From Betaproteobacteria bacterium (GTDB lineage: Bacteria; Pseudomonadota; Gammaproteobacteria; Burkholderiales; Burkholderiaceae_C), in NCBI GenBank assembly GCA_013289985.1, contig JABCYW010000003.1, positions 1 to 64,000 of the forward strand: a stretch of 64,000 bases of DNA, in the 5' to 3' direction. Below the pieces are notes generated by a model that was not told the DNA's origin, made no database searches, and saw only the letters and a list, made by a program, of their open reading frames with translations. Both the position numbers and the translations under genes were made by a program. Shown here in pieces: positions 1 through 9,054 of the stretch; the first letter of the stretch is position 1; the number at the start of each line of letters is the position of its first letter.

Positions 1-567
1 GTTGGCGATCTCGCCGACGGTGAAGCCCTTGGCGATGAACAGCAGCACCTCGCGCTCGCGCTCGGACAGCCCGCCGTCGTCGACCACCGCCGCCGGCTGC
101 GGTGACTCCGGGGTGTCGCGCTTGAAGCGCTGCAGCAGCTGGCGCGCGATGACCGGGCTGATGGGCGAACCGCCGGCGCGCAGTTCGCGCACGGTCTCGC
201 CGAGCGTGTCGGTGAGGCTGCGCTTGAGCAGGTAGCCCGTGGCGCCGGCCTCGATGGACGCCAGCACGTGGGCCTCGTCTCCGAACACCGTGACGACCAT
301 CACGTCGGCGTCGGGCAACGTGTGAGAGATCTCGCGGATCAGGTCGATGCCGTTGCCGTCCGGCAGGCCCAGGTCGATCAGCGCGACGTCGAAGTCGCCG
401 TGCCCGATGGCCTCGCGCGCGGCCGCCACCGAATTGCCCTGGGCGGCCAGCACCATGCCGGCGTCGCGCGCGATGGCGGCACAGACGGATTCGCGGAAGG
501 CGTCGTCGTCGTCGACGACGAGGATGCGGGTCGGAGCCACCTGGGCGATCTCGAGGATTTCGGGCAT
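1..567 (-). CDS. NarL/LuxR-type response regulator, 3' end cut by window edge
   Basis: Transcriptional response regulator of a two-component system. The 189 visible residues begin MPEILEIAQ and contain a receiver domain: an acidic cluster (VVDDDD, about 17-22), the phospho-acceptor Asp in ALIDLGLPDGNG, and a Lys in GYLLKRSL. A linker leads to the start of a LuxR-type helix-turn-helix (LSEREREVLLFIAKGFTVGEIAN), where the window ends. The start at 567 is the only Met just ahead of the receiver. It diverges from the gene at 641 with 73 bases between. Its sensor partner is not in view. Confidence 0.9.
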   Translation of the reverse strand, partial: MPEILEIAQVAPTRILVVDDDDAFRESVCAAIARDAGMVLAAQGNSVAAAREAIGHGDFDVALIDLGLPDGNGIDLIREISHTLPDADVMVVTVFGDEAHVLASIEAGATGYLLKRSLTDTLGETVRELRAGGSPISPVIARQLLQRFKRDTPESPQPAAVVDDGGLSEREREVLLFIAKGFTVGEIAN

Positions 568-640
568 GGTCCATTGGATCAAGCCGCGGCGCTGCTGTAA
601 ACGCGTGGTTTCATCCCTGGATCGGGGTATTCTTGCAACG

Positions 641-1492
641 ATGAGTGAATGGCTGCAGGACCTGGCGACCGCGCTCGGCAATCCCGAGGCATGGCAGGCG
701 CTGCGTCGCGTGCTCACCATGTTCGCGGTGGCCGAGGGCTGGCAGTACGCGGCCATCACGTTCGGGTTCTGGTTCGCGCTGCACGTGCTGCTGCGCAAGC
801 GCCTGGCGCACCGGCTCATCTCCGGCTGGCCGCGGCCGGGCGACGTGCGGCGCGAGATCCTCTATTCGGCCAGTTCGCTGCTGCTGTACTCGGCGGGCGC
901 CGCGGCCATCCTCGGCCTGCTGGCCGTCGGACGCGTCGAGATCTACGCCGAGCCGCTCAAGCACGGCCTCGCCTGGCTGCTGCTGAGCCTGCCGGTGCTG
1001 ATCGTGTGGCAGGACCTGTGCTTCTACTGCACGCACCGCCTGATGCACACGCGCTGGATGTTCCGCCACATCCACGGCGTGCATCACCGCTCGCGCGAGC
1101 CCTCGCCCTGGGCGGCGTACGCGATGCATCCGGTGGAGGCCATGGTCAATGGCGGCGTGCCGCTGCTGGCGCTGGGCGTGGTACCGGTGCAGGAGCAGGT
1201 GCTGGGGCTGTTCGTGCTGCACCAGGTCCTGCGCAACGTGCACGGCCACGCGGCCATCGAAAGCCTGCCGCGCGGCTTCGCCCGGCACTGGCTCTGGGGC
1301 CGCTTCACCAGCACGACGCACCACCACCTGCACCACGAGACGGCGCAGGGCAACTACGGCCTGTGGTTCACGTGGTGGGATCGCGTGTTCGGCACCGAGC
1401 GCGCCGACTACCTGCAGCGGTTCGACGCGGCCACCGTGCTGCGGCCCGCGCGTGCCGAAGCTGCCGTTGCAGGGTCGGCCGGCGCCACGTAG
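641..1492 (+). CDS. sterol desaturase / fatty acid hydroxylase family membrane protein
   Basis: Integral-membrane di-iron oxygenase of the fatty acid hydroxylase superfamily, 283 residues. The histidine clusters that bind the metal are visible: HRLMH (about 132-136), HIHGVHH (143-149), and a third HHHLHH cluster in the C-terminal third. Hydrophobic segments lie near residues 35-55, 78-97 and 108-126. I chose the ATG at 641; an open frame extends upstream to 347, but that would run antisense through the response regulator. Substrate cannot be told from sequence; relatives hydroxylate or desaturate lipids or carotenoids. Confidence 0.85.
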   Translation: MSEWLQDLATALGNPEAWQALRRVLTMFAVAEGWQYAAITFGFWFALHVLLRKRLAHRLISGWPRPGDVRREILYSASSLLLYSAGAAAILGLLAVGRVEIYAEPLKHGLAWLLLSLPVLIVWQDLCFYCTHRLMHTRWMFRHIHGVHHRSREPSPWAAYAMHPVEAMVNGGVPLLALGVVPVQEQVLGLFVLHQVLRNVHGHAAIESLPRGFARHWLWGRFTSTTHHHLHHETAQGNYGLWFTWWDRVFGTERADYLQRFDAATVLRPARAEAAVAGSAGAT

Positions 1493-1495
1493 GCC

Positions 1496-2959
1496 TCAGA
1501 GCAGGACGATGTCGTACTGCTCCGGATTCATCGTGGGCTCGGCGCTCAACGAGATCGGCTTCTTGATGAACGCCGACAGGTCGGCCAGGTGCGCGCTCTC
1601 CTCGTCCAGCAGCATCTCCACCACCGACGCGCTGGCGATCACGCGGAATTCCTTGGGATCGAACTGGCGCGCCTCGCGCAGGATCTCGCGCAGCACGTCG
1701 TAGCAGACGCTGCGCGCGGTCTTCACCTGGCCGCGGCCCGAGCAGGTGGGGCACGGCTCGCAAAGCATGTGGGCCAGCGACTCGCGGGTGCGCTTGCGCG
1801 TCATCTCCACCAGCCCGAGGCCGGTGAAGCCGCTCACCGTGACCTTCGTGCGGTCCTTGCTGAGCTGCTTGCGGAACTCGGCCAGCACGGCCTGCTGGTG
1901 ATCCTCGCGCGTCATGTCGATGAAGTCGACGATGATGATGCCGCCCAGGTTGCGCAGGCGCAGCTGGCGCGCGATGGCGCCGGCGGCCTCGAGGTTGGTC
2001 TTGAAGATCGTCTCGTCGAAGTTGCGCGCGCCGACGAAGCCGCCGGTGTTCACGTCGATGGTGGTGAGCGCCTCGGTCTGGTCGATGATGAGGTAGCCGC
2101 CGCTCTTCAGGTCGACGCGGCGCGCGAGCGCGCGGGCGATCTCCTCCTCGATGTTGAAGAGGTCGAAGATCGGGCGCTCGCCCTTGTAGTGCTCGAGCCG
2201 GCCCACCGAGCTGGACGCGTAGGTCTCGCCGAAGGCGCGCAGCGCGTCGTGCTGCAGCCTGGAGTCGATGCGGATCGTCTGCGTGCTCTCGTTGGCGATG
2301 TCGCGCAGCACGCGCTCGGCCAGGCTCAGGTCCTGGTGCAGCAGCGAGCCGGCGGGCCTGGACAGCGCGCGTTCGCGGATGCGGTTCCAGGTGGTGCGCA
2401 GGTAGGCGATGTCCTCGGCCAGCTCCTGGTCGCTGGCCTCCTCGGCGTTGGTGCGCAGGATGAAGCCGCCGCCGCCGTCGGCCGGGTTGCCGGCCAGCGC
2501 GATCATGCGCGTGCGCAGCTGCTCGCGCAGCTCGTGCGAGCCGATGCGCTGCGAGATGCCGATGTGGTTGTCGTGCGGCAGGTAGACCAGCAGCCGGCCC
2601 GCGATGCTCACCTGCGTGGTCAGGCGCGCGCCCTTGGTGCCGATCGGATCCTTGACCACCTGCACCGTGAGCGACTGGCCCTCGAAGACCAGCTTCTCGA
2701 TGGCCACGGGCGCGCCCTCGGGCTTGGTGGACGGGTGGCCGTGCAGGTCGGCCACGTGCAGGAACGCGGCGCGCTCCAGGCCGATGTCGATGAAGGCCGA
2801 CTGCATGCCGGGCAGCACGCGCGCCACCTTGCCGAGGTAGACGTTGCCGACGAGCCCGCGCTCCAGCGTGCGTTCGAGGTGGAGTTCCTGGATCGAGCCG
2901 TTCTCGATGATCGCGACGCGCGTCTCTTGGGGCGACCAGTTGACCAGGATGTCGTGCAT
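1496..2959 (-). CDS. rng: ribonuclease G
   Basis: Endoribonuclease G of the RNase E/G family, which matures the 5' end of 16S rRNA and degrades mRNA in the cytoplasm. It has 487 residues, close to the family length of about 489. The N-terminus MHDILVNWSPQETRVAI is typical, followed by an S1-like domain (VGNVYLGKVARVLPGMQSAF), the catalytic DNase-I-like core with IIIVDFIDM and DVNTGGF, and the zinc-link cysteines in CEPCPTCSGRG. It lies 23 bases downstream of maf in the same direction, an arrangement common in proteobacteria. Confidence 0.97.
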   Translation of the reverse strand: MHDILVNWSPQETRVAIIENGSIQELHLERTLERGLVGNVYLGKVARVLPGMQSAFIDIGLERAAFLHVADLHGHPSTKPEGAPVAIEKLVFEGQSLTVQVVKDPIGTKGARLTTQVSIAGRLLVYLPHDNHIGISQRIGSHELREQLRTRMIALAGNPADGGGGFILRTNAEEASDQELAEDIAYLRTTWNRIRERALSRPAGSLLHQDLSLAERVLRDIANESTQTIRIDSRLQHDALRAFGETYASSSVGRLEHYKGERPIFDLFNIEEEIARALARRVDLKSGGYLIIDQTEALTTIDVNTGGFVGARNFDETIFKTNLEAAGAIARQLRLRNLGGIIIVDFIDMTREDHQQAVLAEFRKQLSKDRTKVTVSGFTGLGLVEMTRKRTRESLAHMLCEPCPTCSGRGQVKTARSVCYDVLREILREARQFDPKEFRVIASASVVEMLLDEESAHLADLSAFIKKPISLSAEPTMNPEQYDIVLL

Positions 2960-2982
2960 GAAGAGTCGGTCTCCCACTTGTC

Positions 2983-3603
2983 TTATTCTTGGAACTGGAC
3001 TCCCGCGTCCAACAGCAGTTGCGCGGTCTCGTGCAGGGGCAAACCCATGATACCGGAGTAGCTCCCGCCGATGCGCTCTATCCACGCGGCGATGCGGCTC
3101 TGGATCGCGTACGCGCCGGCCTTGCCGAAGGGCTCGCCGCCGGCGACGTAGCTCTCGATCGCGCGATCGGGCATCGCCGCGAAGCGCACGGTGGACACGC
3201 TCAGCGCGCTCGTGCGCGCCCGCCCGCCCGGGGACGCCAGCGCCACCGCCGTCATCACGCGGTGCGTGCGGCCGGACAGGCGCCGCAAGGTGGCGATCGC
3301 ATCGTCGGCGTCGGCCGGCTTGCCGAAGATGCGGCGACCGAGCGCCACGGTGGTGTCGGCGCACAGCACCGGCGCCGGCGGCAGGCCGCGCGCCTTCAGC
3401 CGCGCGACGGCGGCAACTAGCTTCAGCTGCGTGACGCGCTCGCAGTAGACCGCGGGCATCTCGCCGGGGATGTGCTCCTCCAGCGCCTCGGCGTCCTCGC
3501 CGGGCGAGGCGAGCAGCAACTCGTGGCGCACGCCCAGTTGGTCGAGCAGCTGGCGGCGGCGCGGACTCTGGGAGGCCAGGTAGATGAACGGATGCGTCTT
3601 CAT
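2983..3603 (-). CDS. maf: Maf family nucleoside triphosphate pyrophosphatase
   Basis: Cytoplasmic pyrophosphatase that removes non-canonical or modified nucleoside triphosphates (YhdE/YceF type). It has 206 residues from the ATG at 3603. The family N-terminus IYLASQSPRRRQLLDQLG and the CADTTV and GKP motifs are present, as is GLP near the C-terminus. A longer reading from 3747 would translate the repeat element and is rejected. The gene is cotranscribed with rng. The 241 bases to rlmH upstream contain the nested inverted repeat at 3637-3819. Confidence 0.95.
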   Translation of the reverse strand: MKTHPFIYLASQSPRRRQLLDQLGVRHELLLASPGEDAEALEEHIPGEMPAVYCERVTQLKLVAAVARLKARGLPPAPVLCADTTVALGRRIFGKPADADDAIATLRRLSGRTHRVMTAVALASPGGRARTSALSVSTVRFAAMPDRAIESYVAGGEPFGKAGAYAIQSRIAAWIERIGGSYSGIMGLPLHETAQLLLDAGVQFQE

Positions 3604-3636
3604 GGTTCTTCGCCGGCATCGAGCAGCGGCGCCGGA

Positions 3637-3819
3637 GGGGTCTGGCATCTCCTCGAATCGCGCCGGACCGCATTCGCAAGCCGCGATGCCGGTCGCGATT
3701 CGAGGCAATGCCTGACCCCGACTCCGCTCGCGATCGGGGTCAGGCATTGCCTCCCTCCGCGGCGAACGATGCCCGGCCTCGCCGGCACCGCGGCGCGGAG
3801 GGAGGAGATGCCAGACCCC
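3637..3819. repeat. nested inverted-repeat element A (two flanking hairpins, one central hairpin)
   Basis: Intra-operon element between rlmH (stop 3845) and maf (start 3603). Outer arms carry the core GGGGTCTGGC or its complement; inner arms carry GGGGTCAGGC or its complement. Arm 3637-3662 pairs with 3694-3719 (26 positions, 3 mismatches) and arm 3736-3760 pairs with 3795-3819 (25 positions, 3 mismatches). Alternatively the two inner arms, 3702-3721 and 3734-3753, pair perfectly over 20 bases with a 12-base loop. It resembles REP/BIME-type palindromes. Element B at 33588 has the same plan. Confidence 0.85.
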
Positions 3820-3844
3820 TCGGGTACCGGCGCGTCGATGGCAT

Positions 3845-4312
3845 TCATTCGCGGTGGTACGGATGGTTGGTCGACAGCGACCACGCGCGGTACAACGCCT
3901 CGGCCAGGAGAGGCCGCACGAACGCGTGCGGCAGCGTGAGGTCGGACAGCCGCGCCGTCTCGTCGGCCGTGGCCTTCAGGTCGGGGGCCAGCCCGTCGGG
4001 GCCGCCGATCAGGAACGCGACGTCGCGGCCGTCGCCGCGCCAGAACTCGAGGCGGTCGGCCAGCGCGCGCGTGGTCCAGCGGGTGCCGTGCTCGTCCAGC
4101 ACCACGCGGCGCACGCCCTGCGGCAGCACGGCCTCGAGCCGCTTCGCCTCTGCCTGCATCAGTTGCGCGGGCGCCTTGCCGGCGCGCGGTTCGGCCTTGA
4201 CGGCCTTCAGCTCCAGCCGCATCTCGGGCGGGAAGCGGCGCTCGAATTCCTCGTAGGCGGCCTCGGCCCAGGCGGGGGGCTTCTGGCCGACGGAAGCGAT
4301 GATCAGGCGCAT
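3845..4312 (-). CDS. rlmH: 23S rRNA pseudouridine-1915 N3-methyltransferase RlmH
   Basis: SPOUT-class methyltransferase that methylates pseudouridine 1915 in helix 69 of 23S rRNA. It has 155 residues, the exact family length. The N-terminus [17 protein letters not shown], the cofactor-knot motif FLIGGPDGL and the C-terminal [11 protein letters not shown] are diagnostic. It follows rsfS, as in most proteobacteria. Repeat element A separates it from maf. Confidence 0.97.
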   Translation of the reverse strand: MRLIIASVGQKPPAWAEAAYEEFERRFPPEMRLELKAVKAEPRAGKAPAQLMQAEAKRLEAVLPQGVRRVVLDEHGTRWTTRALADRLEFWRGDGRDVAFLIGGPDGLAPDLKATADETARLSDLTLPHAFVRPLLAEALYRAWSLSTNHPYHRE

Positions 4313-4370
4313 GGCGGATGGGCGTGAAAACGGCGACCGAAGTCGCCGTCAGAGCGAGCGGTGCCGCGCA

Positions 4371-5228
4371 TCAGCCGCGGCGCGCCGCGACCTTCCTGGC
4401 GACCGCCACCTTCGTGGCCGCCGTCTTCTTCGCGGTCGTCTTGGCCGCGGTGGACGCATTGCGCGAGCTGTTGGCCGGCACCACGACCTTCTTGACCGGC
4501 GCGGTCTTCACGGGCGCCTTGCCGGCGCGCGCGGCGGTGGAGCCGGCGCGCGTCTTGGCGGCGGCGGACACCTTGCCCGCGGCCGTCTTCGGTGCGGGCT
4601 TGGCGACGCCCTTCTGCGAGCCGGCCGGCTTGGTGGCCGCTGCTTCGCGGGCGGTCGGCTTGCGCGCCGGGCCGCGCGTGGACGACGACCGTTCGGCCGG
4701 GGTCTTGGCGGCCGGCAGCTTGGCCGCCTTCCTGGCGGCCGGCTTCTTGAGCGCGGCCTTGCGCGCGGGCATCTCGTCATCGTCGTCCACGGCCTTGGCG
4801 GCCTTGGCACGCTTCTTCGGCGCGGGCGCTTCTTCCTCGTCCTCGTCGAAGCCCTCGGACGCCTTCACCAGCCCAACCGACTTCGCGTTGAGCTTGATGG
4901 CCACCGGCTTGCCGCCCCAGATCTCTTCCAGGCGGTAGTAGTCGCGGATGGACGGCTGCATGATGTGCGCCACGGCCGCGCCGCAGTCGACGATGATCCA
5001 CTCGCCGTTTTCCTCGCCCTCCGTGCGCAGCACGTCCAGGCCGACGGCCCTCACGGCGTCGCGGACGCTCGCGGCGAGCGCCTTGGTCTGGCGGTTGCTG
5101 GCGCCGGCCGCCACGATCACGCGCTCGAACAGCGGCGACAGGTGCTCGGTGTTGAACACCTGGATGTTCTGGGCCTTGACGTCTTCCAGACCGTCGACGA
5201 TGGCGCGTTGCAGTTTGCGGATGTCCAT
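4371..5228 (-). CDS. rsfS: ribosome silencing factor RsfS with a long basic C-terminal tail
   Basis: RsfS binds ribosomal protein L14 of the 50S subunit and blocks subunit joining during starvation. Residues 1 to about 115 are the conserved domain (MDIRKLQRAIVDGLEDVKAQ, GEWIIVDCGAAVAHIMQ, YYRLEEIWG). The protein is 285 residues against about 105-130 for the family. After an acidic stretch (DEDEEEAPAPKK), about 150 residues of Lys/Ala/Pro/Arg/Thr-rich, histone-H1-like low-complexity sequence follow to the end. It starts 12 bases after the nadD stop. The tail is in frame and its reading is unambiguous. Confidence 0.93.
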   Translation of the reverse strand: MDIRKLQRAIVDGLEDVKAQNIQVFNTEHLSPLFERVIVAAGASNRQTKALAASVRDAVRAVGLDVLRTEGEENGEWIIVDCGAAVAHIMQPSIRDYYRLEEIWGGKPVAIKLNAKSVGLVKASEGFDEDEEEAPAPKKRAKAAKAVDDDDEMPARKAALKKPAARKAAKLPAAKTPAERSSSTRGPARKPTAREAAATKPAGSQKGVAKPAPKTAAGKVSAAAKTRAGSTAARAGKAPVKTAPVKKVVVPANSSRNASTAAKTTAKKTAATKVAVARKVAARRG

Positions 5229-5240
5229 TGATTCTTCTTG

Positions 5241-5843
5241 CTAGAGCTTATATAGATGGTGGTCGGCAATATAGCGCGCTACCGGCGTGCCGACCAGCGC
5301 CGTGACGTCGAGCCCGGCCGCGGCGCGCGAGCGCACCGTGGTGGCGGAATGCGGGAGCGCCGGCATCTCGACGATGCGCAGCGCGTGGGGAACGCCGGAC
5401 AGGCCGGGGGCGGCGCGCACGGCGTCGCCGTCGCGCGCGGCCACCGCCAGCCCGGCCAGCGCGAGGATCTCGCGCCACTCGTGCCAGGTGTCGAACCGGG
5501 CGTACTGGTCCTGGCCGATGACCAGCCACCAGCGCGTGCCGGGCTGCTCGGCGTGGAGCTCGCGCAGCGTATCGACGGTGTAGCTGGGCCCGGTGCGGTC
5601 GAGCTCGCGCGGGTCGATCGAGAAGCGCGGCTCGCCTTCGGTGATCCGTTGCAGCATCGCGACGCGGTCGGCGCCCGATGCCGGCACGCGGTCGGCCTTG
5701 TGCGGCGACTGGCTCGCCGGCAGCCAGGCGAGCGCGTCCAGCGGCAACTGCGCGAGCGCCGCGTCCGCGAGCGCGCGATGCGCGAGGTGCGGCGGGTCGA
5801 AGCTGCCGCCGAAGAGTCCGGCGGAGCGGGTGGGATTCGTCAG
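5241..5843 (-). CDS. nadD: nicotinate-nucleotide adenylyltransferase NadD, probable CTG start
   Basis: Transfers AMP from ATP to nicotinate mononucleotide in NAD synthesis. The nucleotidyltransferase signature [15 protein letters not shown] opens the protein, and [16 protein letters not shown] and the C-terminal [11 protein letters not shown] follow; about 200 residues. No ATG, GTG or TTG lies close ahead of [10 protein letters not shown] in this frame. The nearest is a GTG that would add about 30 residues inside hemF. A CTG at 5843-5841 overlaps the hemF stop (CTGA) and gives the normal 8-residue lead, so I place the start there. Confidence 0.85.
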   Translation of the reverse strand: MTNPTRSAGLFGGSFDPPHLAHRALADAALAQLPLDALAWLPASQSPHKADRVPASGADRVAMLQRITEGEPRFSIDPRELDRTGPSYTVDTLRELHAEQPGTRWWLVIGQDQYARFDTWHEWREILALAGLAVAARDGDAVRAAPGLSGVPHALRIVEMPALPHSATTVRSRAAAGLDVTALVGTPVARYIADHHLYKL

Positions 5844-6811
5844 GGGGTGATCCAGTCGCGCGGACGCAGGAAGTCCGTGTAGAGGGCGGCCTCGGGCGTG
5901 CCATCCTCGGGTGCCCACCGGTAGCGCCAGGAAGCGAGGGGCGGCATGGACATCAGGATGGCCTCGGTGCGGCCGCCCGATTGCAGCCCGAACAGCGTGC
6001 CGCGATCCCATACGAGGTTGAACTCGACGTAGCGGCCGCGGCGGTAGGCCTGGAAGTCGCGCTCGCGCTCGCCGTAGGGCAGTTCGCGGCGGCGCTCGAC
6101 GATGGGCAGGTACGCGGCGAGGAACGCGTCGCCCACGGAGCGCAGCATCGCGAAGCCCTGGTCGAAGCCCGGCTCGGCGACGTCGTCGAAGAAGATGCCG
6201 CCGATGCCGCGCGGCTCGTCGCGGTGCTTCAGGAAGAAGTACTCGTCGCACCACGCCTTGAAGCGCGGGTACAGCGCGTCGCCGAAGGGCGCGAGCGCGT
6301 CGCGGCAGGTGGCGTGGAAGTGGCGCGCATCCTCCTCGAAGCCGTAGTACGGCGTGAGGTCCATGCCGCCGCCGAACCAGAACACCGGCGCGCCGTCTTT
6401 CGGCGTGGCACAGAACATGCGCACGTTCATGTGCACCGTGGGCACGTGCGGATTGCGCGGGTGGAACACCAGCGAGACGCCCAGCGCCTCGAACGCCGCG
6501 CCGGCCAGCTCGGGCCGCGCCGCGGTGGCCGAGGGCGGCAGCGTCCGGCCGGCCACGTGGCTGAAGTTGCAGCCGCCGCGCTCGATCAGCGCCCCGCCCT
6601 CGATCAGCCGCGTGAGGCCGTCGCCGGTGAGCTTGCCGTCCGCCGGGCGCACCCAGCCGTCGCTGGCGAACGTGCCGCCATCGGCGGCCTCCATCGCGGC
6701 GACGATGCGCGACTGCAGGGCCAGCAGGTACGCGCGCACGGCGGCCACGTCCACCTTGCCGTGCGGAGGCAAGGGGTCGGCGAGCAGGCGATCAGCGCTT
6801 GGAGATGGCAC
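5840..6811 (-). CDS. hemF: oxygen-dependent coproporphyrinogen-III oxidase
   Basis: Converts coproporphyrinogen III to protoporphyrinogen IX in haem synthesis using O2. It has 323 residues, slightly longer than the E. coli enzyme (299). Characteristic stretches include [45 protein letters not shown] and [16 protein letters not shown]. Its start overlaps the purD 3' end by 20 bases and its stop overlaps the proposed nadD start. Confidence 0.97.
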   Translation of the reverse strand: MPSPSADRLLADPLPPHGKVDVAAVRAYLLALQSRIVAAMEAADGGTFASDGWVRPADGKLTGDGLTRLIEGGALIERGGCNFSHVAGRTLPPSATAARPELAGAAFEALGVSLVFHPRNPHVPTVHMNVRMFCATPKDGAPVFWFGGGMDLTPYYGFEEDARHFHATCRDALAPFGDALYPRFKAWCDEYFFLKHRDEPRGIGGIFFDDVAEPGFDQGFAMLRSVGDAFLAAYLPIVERRRELPYGERERDFQAYRRGRYVEFNLVWDRGTLFGLQSGGRTEAILMSMPPLASWRYRWAPEDGTPEAALYTDFLRPRDWITP

Positions 6812-8075
6812 GGTAGCCGATGTCGGAACGGTGCTGCTCGCCGTCGAAGTGCACGTGGCGCAGCGTGTCGTAGGCGCGCTGCTGGGCGGCGCGCGTGGAG
6901 TCGCCCAGCGCGGTGACGCACAGCACGCGGCCGCCGGTCACGGTGGTCACGTCGCCGTCGAGCGCGGTGCCGGCGTGGAACACCACGGCCTCGTCGGTGT
7001 CGGCGGGCAGCCCGGTGATGCGGTCGCCCTTGCGCGGCGCCTCGGGGTAGCCGGCGGCGGCCATCACCACGCCCAGCGCGGCGCGGCGATCCCACTGCAG
7101 CTCGACCTGGTCCAGCGTGCCGTCGATCGCGTGCAGCAGCACCTCGGCCAGGTCGCTCTTCAGGCGCATCATGATGGGCTGGGTCTCGGGGTCGCCCATG
7201 CGGGTGTTGAACTCGAGCGTCTTCGGATGGCCCTTGTCGTCGATCATCAGTCCGGCGTACAGGAAGCCGGTGAACTCGATGCCGTCCTTGGCCATGCCTT
7301 CCACCGTGGGCAGGATGATCTCGTGCATCACGCGCTGGTGCACGTTGGGCGTGACGATGGGCGCGGGCGAGTACGCGCCCATGCCGCCGGTGTTGGGGCC
7401 GGTGTCGGCGTCGCCCAGCCGCTTGTGGTCCTGGCTGGAGGCGAGCGCGACCACGTTCCTGCCGTCCACCATCACGATGAAGCTGGCTTCCTCGCCGGCG
7501 AGGAATTCCTCGATGACCACGCGCGGCGCGTCGTTGTGCTGCACGGCCAGGCCGCCTTCGGGCCTGAGCATCCAGTCGACGGCGGCGTGCGCCTCGTCCA
7601 CCGTGGCGGCCACGACCACGCCCTTGCCGGCCGCCAGGCCGTCGGCCTTGACGACGATGGGCGCGCCCAGCTTGTCGACGTAGGCGTGCGCGGCGGCGAT
7701 GTCGGTGAAGGTTTCATACGCCGCGGTGGGGATGCCGTGGCGCTTCATGAAGTTCTTGGAGAACGCCTTCGAGCTCTCCAGTTGCGCCGCGGCCTTGGTG
7801 GGGCCGAAGATGCGCAGGCCGTGCGCGCGGAACACGTCCACCACGCCCTGCGACAGCGGCCCCTCGGGGCCGACCACGGCGAGCGTGATCTTCTCGGCGA
7901 TCGCGAACTGCGCGAGCGCCTCGGGCTCGGTGATGTTGACGTTGACGAGGCGCTTGTCCGCCGCCGTGCCGCCGTTGCCGGGGGCCACGTAGACGCGCTG
8001 CACGCGTTCGCTCTGGGCGAGCTTCCAGGCCAGCGCGTGCTCGCGCCCGCCGCCGCCGATGACGAGGATCTTCAT
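6792..8075 (-). CDS. purD: phosphoribosylamine-glycine ligase
   Basis: ATP-grasp ligase of purine synthesis (GAR synthetase). It has 427 residues and begins [19 protein letters not shown]. The ATP-grasp core includes [25 protein letters not shown] and the PurD motif [17 protein letters not shown]. Its ATG overlaps the yebC stop as ATGA, so the two are probably translationally coupled. Confidence 0.98.
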   Translation of the reverse strand: MKILVIGGGGREHALAWKLAQSERVQRVYVAPGNGGTAADKRLVNVNITEPEALAQFAIAEKITLAVVGPEGPLSQGVVDVFRAHGLRIFGPTKAAAQLESSKAFSKNFMKRHGIPTAAYETFTDIAAAHAYVDKLGAPIVVKADGLAAGKGVVVAATVDEAHAAVDWMLRPEGGLAVQHNDAPRVVIEEFLAGEEASFIVMVDGRNVVALASSQDHKRLGDADTGPNTGGMGAYSPAPIVTPNVHQRVMHEIILPTVEGMAKDGIEFTGFLYAGLMIDDKGHPKTLEFNTRMGDPETQPIMMRLKSDLAEVLLHAIDGTLDQVELQWDRRAALGVVMAAAGYPEAPRKGDRITGLPADTDEAVVFHAGTALDGDVTTVTGGRVLCVTALGDSTRAAQQRAYDTLRHVHFDGEQHRSDIGYRAISKR

Positions 8076-8797
8076 TCGGAAAGTACCGCGTTGTGATAGA
8101 CGTCCTGCACGTCATCGAGGTCCTCGATGACGTCCAGCAGCTTCTGCATGCGCGCGCCGTCGTCGCCCTCGAGCTCGACGTGGCTTTCGGGACGCATCGT
8201 CACCTCGGCGCCGTCGGGCTTCAGGCCGGCGGCCTCCAGCGCCTTCTGCACGGCCTCGAACTCGGACGGCGCGCTCAGCACCTCGATGGAGCCGTCGTCG
8301 TGGGTGACGACGTCGTCGGCGCCGGCGTCCAGCGCCACTTCCATGATCCTGTCCTCGGACGCGCCGGGCGCGAAGATGAACTGGCCCACGTGCTTGAACT
8401 GGAACGCCACCGAGCCTTCGGTGCCCATCACGCCGCCGTACTTGGAGAACGCGTGGCGCACCTCGGCCACCGTGCGCACCTTGTTGTCGGTCATCGTGTC
8501 GATGATGACGGCGGCGCCGCCGATGCCTCGGCCCTCGTAGCGGATCTCCTCGTAGCTGACGCCCTCGAGGTTGCCGGTGGCCTTGTCGATGTTGCGCTTG
8601 ACGGTGTCGGCGGGCAGGTTGACGGCCTTTGCCTTCTCGATGGCCAGGCGCAGGCGCGGGTTCATGCCCGGATCGCCGCCGCCGGTGCGGGCGGCCACCA
8701 TGATTTCACGGATGACGCGCGTCCATTCCTTGCCGCGCTTCTCGTCCTGGCGGCCCTTGCGATGCTGGATATTGGCCCATTTCGAGTGCCCGGCCAT
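8072..8797 (-). CDS. YebC/PmpR-family regulatory protein
   Basis: Member of the YebC/PmpR/TACO1 family of DNA- or ribosome-associated regulators (DUF28), 241 residues. It starts [20 protein letters not shown], the family hallmark, and continues with an acidic central domain ([32 protein letters not shown]). The ATG at 8797 fits this N-terminus; a longer frame to 8953 is non-coding. It is the first gene of the minus-strand run that continues to rng. Confidence 0.95.
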   Translation of the reverse strand: MAGHSKWANIQHRKGRQDEKRGKEWTRVIREIMVAARTGGGDPGMNPRLRLAIEKAKAVNLPADTVKRNIDKATGNLEGVSYEEIRYEGRGIGGAAVIIDTMTDNKVRTVAEVRHAFSKYGGVMGTEGSVAFQFKHVGQFIFAPGASEDRIMEVALDAGADDVVTHDDGSIEVLSAPSEFEAVQKALEAAGLKPDGAEVTMRPESHVELEGDDGARMQKLLDVIEDLDDVQDVYHNAVLSE

Positions 8798-8870
8798 AAG
8801 AAAACGCTCCTGGAAGACGACGCTGCCCGGCGGCATGCGCCCGCCGGGCTGGAATTTGGGGGAAACGAGC

Positions 8871-8876
8871 ATTTTA
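8871..8876 (-). promoter_or_regulatory. putative sigma-70 -10 hexamer for the yebC operon
   Basis: On the minus strand the sequence GGCTAAAATGC contains TAAAAT, 74 bases ahead of the yebC start. The same GGCTAAAATGC string recurs ahead of the aryl polyene operon at 42779. No convincing -35 is seen, so this is a weak call. Confidence 0.3.
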
Positions 8877-8965
8877 GCCGGCCGGCCCGGGGCGCGGATG
8901 CCACAGGGGCCGCCCGCCTCGCGGAGCAGCGCCGCTTTCGCGGAAATGGTCATGCGCGAAGCGTC

Positions 8966-8995
8966 TTTGCGGGCGTCACGCGCGCTGGCTAGACT
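8966..8995 (+). promoter_or_regulatory. putative sigma-70 promoter for the peroxiredoxin gene
   Basis: TTTGCG (8966-8971), an 18-base spacer and TAGACT (8990-8995) lie 60 bases ahead of the peroxiredoxin start, divergent from yebC. TAGACT at comparable positions also precedes the genes at 48534 and 51791. No operator is evident. Confidence 0.4.
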
Positions 8996-9054
8996 GTTTG
9001 GCTGCGCCGCCCCTCGGCCGGCGTCACCCAGATCCTTTCCACGGAGATATTGTC

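Noticed and set aside
347-640. Upstream extension of the fatty-acid-hydroxylase gene
   Set aside because: It would run antisense through the response regulator gene; the ATG at 641 gives the normal N-terminus.
3604-3747. N-terminal extension of Maf, and a similar extension of the MMPL protein at 33549-33692, both reading MPDPDR
   Set aside because: Both come from translating the inverted-repeat elements; the shared peptide reflects the repeat, not protein homology.
3637-3819. Repeat element A as a short CRISPR array
   Set aside because: The repeated units are in inverted, not direct, orientation, spacers are self-complementary, and no cas genes are present.
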